The position numbers were made by a program, and so were the translations under genes. The notes under the pieces are model-generated. The model worked only from the letters and a program-made list of their open reading frames with translations, had not been told where the DNA came from and ran no database searches. From SCTD01 sp036675425 (lineage in GTDB: Bacteria > Actinomycetota > Actinomycetes > Mycobacteriales > SCTD01): a stretch of 17,732 bases of DNA. How positions within the stretch are numbered: the stretch's first letter is position 1; the number at the start of each line of letters is the position of its first letter. The stretch spans positions 1 to 17,732 of the forward strand of contig JAKFFB010000247.1 in NCBI GenBank assembly GCA_036675425.1, in the 5' to 3' direction. Positions 12,435 to 17,732 of this stretch are shown piece by piece.

Positions 12435-12440
12435 CCGCCC

Positions 12441-15218
12441 GTGATCACCGGCCTGGGTGGCCCCTTCGTCGGACGAGGGCAGCAGAAGTCGCTGCTGCTC
12501 GACCTGGTGGGCAGGACGAGCGGTCGGAGCGGACCCACCGCTGCGCTCCTGGTCGGTGAAGCCGGTGCCGGCAAGACCCGCCTCGTCGAGCAGGTCCTCA
12601 CGGAGGCGGCCGCCCCAGCCCCCTTGCGCATCACTGGATTTGTTCCCGAGCAGGGAGTACCCCTGGCGTCGGCGGCCGGGCTGCTTCACCGTCTCGACCG
12701 CGACGACGCGCCGGCGCCGTCGACCGCAGACCATGCGCTGGACCGGTTCCGGCTCTTCGAGTCCTGCCACGAAGCGCTCACCCGCTCGCCGTCCCGGCTG
12801 CTGGTCTGCGACGACCTGCAGTGGGTCGACGAGATGTCGCTGGCGCTGCTCCGCCACCTGCTGAGCGCGGCGGGCGCCGACAGCCTGCCGCTCACGCTGC
12901 TGTGCACGTCACGACCGACGTCGCGTGCTGCCGAGCACCTCGACGCCCTACGACGACTGCTGGGGCCGGCCTGCCACGACGTGCCCCTCGGTCCGCTGGA
13001 CCCCGTGGACGCTCTGCAGCTGGTGCACGCCGTCAACCCGTCACTGGACCCGAACGAGGCCGCTGCCGTGGTCGGCGCCAGCGGCGGGCTGCCGTTCTGG
13101 ATCGAGCGGCTGGCACGCGCCCAGTACGAGCCGGATGCACCAGATCCCTCAGTGGAAGCCTGGCTGCGCCCGCTCAGCGGCGACGCTGCTGGGCTGCTCG
13201 CCGCTCTGGCCGTGCTCGGCCGGCCTGTGCACCCGGACGACGCGGCCGCTGTCCTGGAGTGGCCGCCCGCGCGGATCGCGGTGGCCGCGACCGAGCTGCT
13301 GAACACGGGCCTGGTCGTGCCGCTGGTGGGCTCTCTCCAGGTCGCCCACGACCTGCTGAGGGAGGCGGCGAGGCGGCTGCTGCCCGATCGCGATGCGGCT
13401 GCGCTGCACCGCCAGGTGGCGGGGTGGCTCGAGCGCGAGGCCGAGCAGGAGGGCCCAGGGTCGCCACTGCTGCTGGAGGCCCTCACCCACGCGCAGGCCG
13501 GTGGCCTGGACGCGACCGGCCTGGCACTGCGCGCCGCGCGGTCACCGCGGCGGCGCCTGTTCGGCCGGGCAGGGCTCGAGCAGCTCGCCGCGGTCGCCGA
13601 TGCCTCTCCGGGCGAGTCACCGCTCGGACTAGAGCTGCGCGCGGAGGTCGCCCAGCTGGCGGGTGAGATCGGCGAGCGGCGCGCGGCGTACGAGCGGTCC
13701 CTGCCGCTGCTGGACCTGCTGCCGGCGGGCGAGCCGCGCGCCCGCGCGGCGGTCGGCACGGCGCGCTACGCCCTTGGGCTCAACCTGTCCGTCGACGCCG
13801 CGCGGCTGCTGGACCGAGCCCGCTCGGAGGCACCGGAGCTGGCGTGGCTCCAGGTCGAGGTCGACTCCCTGGACGCCGGCCGGTGCGCCTGGCTGGAGCA
13901 CGACACCCGCACGGCCCGCGCCTTCATGAACCGCGCGATGACGGCGGCCCGCGAGCTGCTGCGCAAGCAGAGCGGGCTCGACGACGCCAGTCGAGGCGCC
14001 TACGCCGAAGCACTGCGTGCCCAGCGCGAAATCTCGCTCATGGACGACGATCTGGTCACGCTGGCTGCGGCGTCGGACGAGCGGGTGGAGGTCACCCGGG
14101 GCCAGGGCGAGGAGCACCTCATCGCGCAGGCCGAGGCGGCCCTGCCCCTGTGGTACCTGGACCGGTGGGCGGAGGCCGCCGTTCGCCTGCAGTCGGTGCT
14201 GGATGCCTCAAAAGCGCAGGTGTACCCAGCGCTGACCGCGGAGCTGTGCCACGCCCTCGCCTACACCTGCTACCAGCTCGGCGAGCTCGGCCGCAGCCAC
14301 GACCTGGTCGTGGAGGCGACACTGCTCGAGGAGCGGATCGGAGCCCCCGCCCGCCGCCCCGTGTCGTGGGTGCGAGGTTCGCTCAGCCACCTGGTGCGGG
14401 CGTCGACCCACGACTGGGCCGAGGCACTCGCCGCCCTGCGAAGCGAGACGGACGCGGAGACCGACCCGCATGCGCGCATCCGGCTGCGCATGTGGACCGC
14501 GACCTGCGCGGCGCGCTTCGACGGGCACGGCGCGGCGCAGGAGGTGCTCGCCCAGGTCGCGCGCGGAGACGACGACGGCGCTGTGGCGCAGTGCGCCCGC
14601 TGCACGAGCGAGCTGCGCCTGCAGTCGGTCGAGCTGTACGCGCGCGTCGGCGAGCTCAGCCGTGCCGCGGACGCGCTGGCGCAGTGGGACGCGGAGCATC
14701 CAGCGCCCCTCGGACGTGCTGCCGCGCAGCGGCGCCAGGCAGAGGCGGTCCTGGCCGGCTGCTACGGGCGCGACGACGCGGTCCCGCTCCTCGAGCAGGC
14801 GCGCGCGCATGCGCACGCCGCGCAGCTGCGGCTGGACGAGATCCGCTGCGCGATGGACCTCGGCACGGTCCTCGCCCCGCTCGACCGCGAGCGCGCCACC
14901 AGCACCTGGGCGCAGGCACTGGACCTCGCCGACCAGGTCGGCGCGCAGTCGGAGGCGGGTCAGCTGCAGCGCTGCCTGCGCGGCCTCGGCGCACGCGGCC
15001 GACGCGCCGCCACCGGGTCCCACGGAGCGCTGAGCGTGCGCGAGCACGAGGTGGCGCAGCTCGCGGCCGCCGGTGCGCGCAACACCGACATCGCGTCGGC
15101 GCTGTTCCTGTCGCCGAAGACGGTGGAGCGCCATCTGACGAACGCCTTCACCAAGCTCGGGGTGCGCAACCGTGCGGAGCTGGCGACGCACCTGGCCCGC
15201 CAGGCCTCGTCGCAGTGA
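12441..15218 (+). CDS. LAL-type LuxR family transcriptional regulator (STAND ATPase)
   Basis: A 925-residue cytoplasmic regulator with an N-terminal ATPase, a long helical middle and a C-terminal DNA-binding domain. The N-terminus has FVGRGQQ, then the P-loop GEAGAGKT (39-46); the Walker B is LLVCDDLQWVDE (about 120-131). The central part (about 380-850) is Ala/Leu/Arg-rich, with TPR-like helical character expected of the family as the ligand- or protein-sensing region. The LuxR helix-turn-helix begins at about residue 864 (LSVREHEVAQLAAAG) and includes SPKTVERHLTNAFTKLGVRNRAEL. Length is typical of large ATP-binding LuxR regulators. The GTG at 12441 is at the expected distance from FVGR. The ligand and targets are unknown. 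The small genes immediately downstream are candidate targets. Confidence 0.95.
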   Translation: MITGLGGPFVGRGQQKSLLLDLVGRTSGRSGPTAALLVGEAGAGKTRLVEQVLTEAAAPAPLRITGFVPEQGVPLASAAGLLHRLDRDDAPAPSTADHALDRFRLFESCHEALTRSPSRLLVCDDLQWVDEMSLALLRHLLSAAGADSLPLTLLCTSRPTSRAAEHLDALRRLLGPACHDVPLGPLDPVDALQLVHAVNPSLDPNEAAAVVGASGGLPFWIERLARAQYEPDAPDPSVEAWLRPLSGDAAGLLAALAVLGRPVHPDDAAAVLEWPPARIAVAATELLNTGLVVPLVGSLQVAHDLLREAARRLLPDRDAAALHRQVAGWLEREAEQEGPGSPLLLEALTHAQAGGLDATGLALRAARSPRRRLFGRAGLEQLAAVADASPGESPLGLELRAEVAQLAGEIGERRAAYERSLPLLDLLPAGEPRARAAVGTARYALGLNLSVDAARLLDRARSEAPELAWLQVEVDSLDAGRCAWLEHDTRTARAFMNRAMTAARELLRKQSGLDDASRGAYAEALRAQREISLMDDDLVTLAAASDERVEVTRGQGEEHLIAQAEAALPLWYLDRWAEAAVRLQSVLDASKAQVYPALTAELCHALAYTCYQLGELGRSHDLVVEATLLEERIGAPARRPVSWVRGSLSHLVRASTHDWAEALAALRSETDAETDPHARIRLRMWTATCAARFDGHGAAQEVLAQVARGDDDGAVAQCARCTSELRLQSVELYARVGELSRAADALAQWDAEHPAPLGRAAAQRRQAEAVLAGCYGRDDAVPLLEQARAHAHAAQLRLDEIRCAMDLGTVLAPLDRERATSTWAQALDLADQVGAQSEAGQLQRCLRGLGARGRRAATGSHGALSVREHEVAQLAAAGARNTDIASALFLSPKTVERHLTNAFTKLGVRNRAELATHLARQASSQ

Positions 15219-15253
15219 GGGTTTCCCCCGATGCCGCGCGTCCTCCCGCCGCC

Positions 15254-15259
15254 TAGCGT
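15254..15259 (+). promoter_or_regulatory. Possible -10 element for the small secreted peptide gene
   Basis: TAGCGT, identical to the hexamer before the aldo/keto reductase, lies 36 nt after the LAL regulator stop. A start around 15267 would give a leader of about 70 nt before the ATG at 15336, which has its own GGGGGGAAG ribosome binding site. The leader holds a GGCGCG/CGCGCC stem (15273-15289). Confidence 0.35.
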
Positions 15260-15292
15260 CTCCGGTGCCGGCGGCGCGAGCAGCGCGCCGCG

Positions 15293-15314
15293 CGGACTGG
15301 CCGTCCGGCCGTCC
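15293..15314. promoter_or_regulatory. Inverted and direct repeats in the leader of the secreted peptide gene
   Basis: CGGAC (15293-15297) and GTCCG (15303-15307) form an exact inverted repeat with a 5-nt spacer, and GGCCGTCC occurs twice in tandem (15299-15306 and 15307-15314). Such symmetry could be a regulator site, for example for the adjacent LAL regulator, but the arms are short in a GC-rich background. Confidence 0.25.
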
Positions 15315-15335
15315 CGAGCATCCCCGGGGGGAAGC

Positions 15336-15515
15336 ATGCACCGCTCGCTCGTCGTCATCCCTGCCGTCACGGTGGCCCTGCTGGTCCTGGGGGCTGCCCC
15401 GGCCGGCGCAAAGTCACTCGAGGTCAAGAAGCCCTGCGGCTGCGTCGCGCACGAGGGCCCCGCCGGATACGGCCCCGTCCCGAGCACCCCGTCCGGCGTC
15501 ACCACGTTCTCGTAA
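15336..15515 (+). CDS. 59-residue secreted peptide with a CGC motif
   Basis: A short gene with a clear signal peptide: MHRS, a hydrophobic core LVVIPAVTVALLVLGAA and a PAGA-K cleavage site near residue 25. The predicted mature peptide is about 34 residues, KSLEVKKPCGCVAHEGPAG onward, with two cysteines separated by one glycine and a Gly/Pro/Thr/Ser-rich end. The ATG at 15336 is supported by a purine-rich GGGGGGAAG ending 2 nt upstream and by the signal peptide starting there; an upstream ATG at 15231 in the same frame would bury it. I do not recognise a family. Possible roles are a metal-binding or redox-active wall peptide or a signal. Confidence 0.7.
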   Translation: MHRSLVVIPAVTVALLVLGAAPAGAKSLEVKKPCGCVAHEGPAGYGPVPSTPSGVTTFS

Positions 15516-15535
15516 GCCTCGGCGAAGCTGCACCC

Positions 15536-15829
15536 ATGGCGATGTACGGCGTGCTCGTCCGGGCCGATCCGGGACGTCCCGTGCTGGGCCCCGAGGTGCT
15601 CGCTGAGCTGACAGCGCTCGGTGTGACGTCGGTGTCCCTGATCGGCGACGCGACGACGCACGCCTGGGTGGTCGAGGGCTGGCGGTTCGACCCGGGGCGC
15701 TCCGGCGCCGACGTCCTGCGGCTGCTGTCGCACGACGGGCGTGCCCAGCCGCTGCGACCGCTCATGCACGCCGTTGTGACCACAGACCCGCCCGTCCCTG
15801 TTCCTTCTGCGCCCTTGGAGTCCACATGA
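15536..15829 (+). CDS. 97-residue small protein, unknown function
   Basis: A soluble-looking alpha/beta protein: MYGVLVRADPGRPVLGPEVLAELTALG-type opening, then VTSVSLIGDATTHAWVVEGWRFDP, RSGADVLRLL, and a Pro-rich end. There is no signal peptide or membrane helix. The strand-helix-strand pattern with a late helix resembles small ferredoxin-like/GYD or muconolactone-type domains in outline, but no family is assigned. The start ATG at 15536 lies 21 nt after the preceding stop; no strong ribosome binding site is visible. The stop overlaps the next ATG (ATGA, 15826-15829), so it is translationally coupled to the secreted protein that follows. Confidence 0.7.
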   Translation: MAMYGVLVRADPGRPVLGPEVLAELTALGVTSVSLIGDATTHAWVVEGWRFDPGRSGADVLRLLSHDGRAQPLRPLMHAVVTTDPPVPVPSAPLEST

Positions 15830-16173
15830 CCAGCACCCTCACCCGGTGCGGCACCGCCGCACTGCTCACGACCGCCGCCGTCCTGCTGGCAGCGTCGCCC
15901 GCGACGGCTCACCCGCACACCGTCGAGAAGAACGGCCAGGTCATCGCGAACGGCCAGAACCACATGAGGTTCGACAGCAACGGTGATTCGTGCACCGGGT
16001 ACCCGTCCGCGGGACCGGCGCTCGTGGGTCCCGCCTGGTACGGGCTGGAGACGGCGCATCATGGGCCGGACCGGGGCGCGCCCGGACGAGGTGACGGCTG
16101 CTATCGAACCGCCGTCGCCTGGAACGGCACGGCCTACGTCCCGATCGACGACACAAATCCCGCCATCAAGTAG
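15826..16173 (+). CDS. 115-residue secreted protein with two cysteines, unknown function
   Basis: The N-terminus is a textbook signal peptide (TSTLTRCG, hydrophobic AALLTTAAVLLAAS, PATA-H cleavage near residue 28). The predicted mature protein of about 87 residues begins HPHTVEKNGQVIANGQNH and contains GDSCTGYP, then GPAWYGLETAHHGPDRG, and GDGCYRTAV. The two cysteines probably form a disulfide. Histidines are unusually frequent (HPH, NH, AHHGPD), which could bind metal. I recall similar secreted actinobacterial proteins with the GLETAHHGPD motif, none with a known function. GGAG (15817-15820) is a ribosome binding site 5 nt before the ATG, inside the preceding gene. Confidence 0.82.
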   Translation: MTSTLTRCGTAALLTTAAVLLAASPATAHPHTVEKNGQVIANGQNHMRFDSNGDSCTGYPSAGPALVGPAWYGLETAHHGPDRGAPGRGDGCYRTAVAWNGTAYVPIDDTNPAIK

Positions 16174-16202
16174 CAGCGCCGCCGGAACGAGTCGCGCCGA
16201 TC

Positions 16203-16226
16203 GCGGGGATCGGGGACGATCCCCGC
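16203..16226 (+). promoter_or_regulatory. Perfect 10-bp hairpin with GGGA loop abutting the epimerase start
   Basis: GCGGGGATCG (16203-16212) and CGATCCCCGC (16217-16226) are exact reverse complements around a 4-nt GGGA loop (a GNRA-type tetraloop). The last base of the stem is the base before the ATG at 16227, and no ribosome binding site is free outside the stem. It could terminate the upstream small-gene cassette, block initiation, or be an operator if the gene is transcribed leaderless from GACGAT (16215-16220). Confidence 0.65.
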
Positions 16227-17114
16227 ATGAGGATCGGCATTACGGGCGCATCAGGGCTGATCGGGTCGGCGCTCGTGCCCGACCTGCGAGCGCACGGCCA
16301 CGAGGTGGTGCGGTTCGTACGAGGACGCGCCTCCGGGGCCGACGAGCGACCCTGGGAACCGGCAGCGCGCCGGCTCGACCCGGCGGACCTCGCCGACCTG
16401 GACGCCGTCATCCACCTGGCCGGCGCCGGCGTCGGCGACAAGCGGTGGAGCGACGCCCGCAAGGCCGTCGTGCTCGACAGCCGGGTCGACGGCACGACGG
16501 CTGTCGCCGAGGCGATGGCAGCGGCGCAGGGGCCGAGGGTCCTGCTGTCGGCCAGCGCGATCGGCTACTACGGCGACACCGGGGACCGCCTCACCGACGA
16601 GAGCGGCCGGACCGGTGAGGGCTTCCTCGCCGAGGTGTGCCGGCAGTGGGAGGCCGCGACCAAGCCGGCCGAGGCCGCGGGGGTGCGCGTGGCCCACCTG
16701 CGCACCGGCATCGTGCTGTCCGGCGACGGCGGCATCGTCGGCAGGCAGCTGCTGCTCTACAAGCTCGGCCTCGGCGCGCCGCTGGGCAGCGGCCGGCAGT
16801 GGACCAGCTGGATCTCGCTGCGCGACGAGGTCGCCGCGATCCGCCACCTGCTGACCGCCGAGGTGTCCGGTCCGGTCAACCTGGTCGGCCCGGCACCGGT
16901 CACCAACAAGCAGTTCACCAAGGCGCTCGGCCGCGCGCTGCACCGGCCGACGCTGCCGATCGCGGTGCCGGGCTTCGTGCTCAAGGCGGCGGTGGGGCAG
17001 TTCGCCGACGAGGGGATCCTCATCGGCCAGCGGCTCGCACCGAAGGTGCTGCAGGACACCGGCTTCCGCTTCGCGGACGAGGACGTCGACGCCGGGCTGC
17101 GCGCCTCGCTCTGA
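16227..17114 (+). CDS. TIGR01777/YfcH-type NAD-dependent epimerase
   Basis: A 295-residue SDR-fold protein of the SDR39U1/YfcH family; it probably binds NADP(H), but the substrate is unknown. The nucleotide-binding motif is GITGASGLIG (4-13), followed by VIHLAGAGVGDKRW, the family-typical LLSASAIGYYGDTGD segment, the WEAATKPAEAAGVRV segment, LRTGIVLSGDGGI, a WISLRDEV motif, and PVNLVGPAPVTNKQF. Length is normal. Mycobacterial genomes place the orthologue shortly after the dlaT/sucB gene, so its position after sucB here fits, with the LAL regulator and small genes as an insertion. The ATG at 16227 is fixed by the MRIGITGASG start. Confidence 0.95.
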   Translation: MRIGITGASGLIGSALVPDLRAHGHEVVRFVRGRASGADERPWEPAARRLDPADLADLDAVIHLAGAGVGDKRWSDARKAVVLDSRVDGTTAVAEAMAAAQGPRVLLSASAIGYYGDTGDRLTDESGRTGEGFLAEVCRQWEAATKPAEAAGVRVAHLRTGIVLSGDGGIVGRQLLLYKLGLGAPLGSGRQWTSWISLRDEVAAIRHLLTAEVSGPVNLVGPAPVTNKQFTKALGRALHRPTLPIAVPGFVLKAAVGQFADEGILIGQRLAPKVLQDTGFRFADEDVDAGLRASL

Positions 17115-17121
17115 CGCCGAG

Positions 17122-17196
17122 CATGATCCACAGAAGGATCCACCTGCTCGGCGGCGGGTCGGACGGCTGACGCGGCGGATCCTTCTGCGGATCATG
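17122..17196. terminator. 20-bp inverted repeat between convergent genes
   Basis: Bases 17122-17141 and 17177-17196 are 20-nt reverse complements with one mismatch (A/C in the plus transcript; a U-G pair in the minus transcript, so that RNA would be fully paired). The 35-nt loop is GC-rich. Each arm is itself an interrupted palindrome (GATCC, 6-nt gap, GGATC). The right arm includes the TGA stop of the minus-strand gene, and the left arm begins 8 nt after the epimerase stop. A bidirectional terminator is the simplest reading; there is no T-tract. Confidence 0.65.
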
Positions 17197-17732
17197 AGGG
17201 TGCGGGTGCGGGGGTGACGTCGGCGAGGCGCCAGCCGGCGGGAGTACGGGACAGCTCGACCAGGAACGACCGCTGCCCACGACCCGCCGCGTCACTGACG
17301 ACATCGCCTGCGGCGTCGCGGATCTCGTAGGTCGCGAGCACGTCGGCGACGCGCAGCCGCGCGCCGTCACCGGCGACCTCCAGCACCTCCACCGACCGCA
17401 CCTCGTGGCGCAGGCCGTGGGCGGTCTGACCCCGGTCGAGCAGGTCCTGCAGCAGCGCCGTGTCGGCCGCCAGGCCTGCCGATCCGGGCGCCCAGACCTC
17501 CTGCAGCAGCGTGAGATCCCCTGCACCGAAGGCTGATTCACGCGCCGCGTCCAGCCGCTCCAGCACGGCCTCCCAGCCGGCAGCGGGCGACGGGGACGCC
17601 GCCACCGGCGGCAGCGCAGCCGCCTCCGCACCCCCGGTCCGGCCGAGCTGCCAGCCGCCGGCGGCCGCCACGACGAGCAGCGCGACAGCCCCGGCAGCGA
17701 CCAGCACCGCCCGGGGCGGCCGCCGCCGACCG
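17192..17732 (-). CDS. One-helix membrane protein with NTF2-like C-domain, 5'-truncated by the window edge
   Basis: The frame is open to the right edge of the window and reads Arg/Pro-rich residues (RRRPPRA) before a hydrophobic helix VLVAAGAVALLVVAAAGGWQL, so the real start lies beyond base 17732; the GTG at 17705-17707 is probably internal. After a Pro/Ala/Ser spacer comes an extracytoplasmic domain of about 130 residues: AVLERLDAARESAFGAGDLTLLQEVWAPGSAGLAADTALLQ, a HEVRSVEVLEV strand, VLATYEI, and a C-terminal GWRLADVTP. The helix-helix-then-strands order and the W-R-x-x-x-V ending resemble NTF2-like domains found on actinobacterial membrane proteins and kinase-linked proteins. The function is unknown. 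The TGA stop is at 17192-17194. Confidence 0.8.
   Translation of the reverse strand, partial: GRRRPPRAVLVAAGAVALLVVAAAGGWQLGRTGGAEAAALPPVAASPSPAAGWEAVLERLDAARESAFGAGDLTLLQEVWAPGSAGLAADTALLQDLLDRGQTAHGLRHEVRSVEVLEVAGDGARLRVADVLATYEIRDAAGDVVSDAAGRGQRSFLVELSRTPAGWRLADVTPAPAPS

Noticed and set aside
14804..14822. GCGCATGCGC palindrome as a regulatory site
   Set aside because: It is inside the LAL regulator coding sequence in an Ala/His/Arg-coding, GC-repetitive stretch, where such palindromes arise by chance.
13844..15256. 470-codon plus-strand frame inside the LAL regulator gene
   Set aside because: It is out of frame with a gene whose ATPase and helix-turn-helix motifs are intact; the product is Arg/Ala/Pro/Gly-rich with no motif.

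Overview
The window is chromosomal DNA from a high-GC actinobacterium. Evidence is the extreme G/C bias at third codon positions, frequent GTG starts, ATGA stop/start overlaps, leaderless-type promoters, and actinobacterial family members (DUF3043 protein, LAL-type LuxR regulator, TIGR01777 epimerase, GcvT/PepA/Lpd/SucB neighbourhood). Part of the order (cobT-like, gcvT, pepA, sucB, TIGR01777 epimerase) resembles what I recall of the M. tuberculosis cobT-gcvT-pepB-dlaT-Rv2216 region, so this looks like core synteny with lineage-specific insertions. I cannot name the genus. I see no rRNA, tRNA, CRISPR array, insertion sequence or phage gene.

Layout. 1-2676 (+): 5'-truncated quinolinate synthase nadA, a DUF3043 two-helix membrane protein and an aldo/keto reductase, the last two each 14 nt after the preceding stop. 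2673-2888 (-): a 71-residue conserved small protein, divergent from an MBL-fold hydrolase (2936-3715) that is translationally coupled to a shortened CobT-like protein (3712-4446). 4388-5997 (-): gcvT coupled to a shikimate-kinase-like P-loop kinase, divergent from pepA (6037-7560). 7624-9048 (+): two tandem paralogous secreted or membrane-anchored proteins sharing an undescribed two-cysteine NHG/HG repeat domain, separated by a 366-nt spacer with a 15-bp terminator stem and a long (21 bp perfect, extendable) inverted repeat. 9045-9398 (-): a 117-residue actinobacterial protein of unknown role. 9553-12391 (+): lpd (E3) and sucB/dlaT-type E2 of the 2-oxoacid dehydrogenase complexes. 12441-15218 (+): a 925-residue LAL regulator, followed by three small genes (a 59-residue secreted peptide, a 97-residue protein, a 115-residue secreted protein). 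16227-17114 (+): a TIGR01777/YfcH-type epimerase. 17192 to the right edge (-): a truncated one-helix membrane protein with a possible NTF2-like domain.

Functional themes are NAD synthesis (nadA), one-carbon/glycine metabolism (gcvT), peptide turnover (pepA) and lipoate-dependent oxidative decarboxylation (lpd, sucB). GcvT also acts on a lipoyl-carried intermediate, so gcvT, lpd and sucB share lipoyl chemistry. The least explained parts are the CobT-like protein that has lost its catalytic glutamate, the NHG-repeat tandem pair with its long hairpin, the small-protein cassette behind the LAL regulator, and two perfect hairpins that end on the base next to a start codon.
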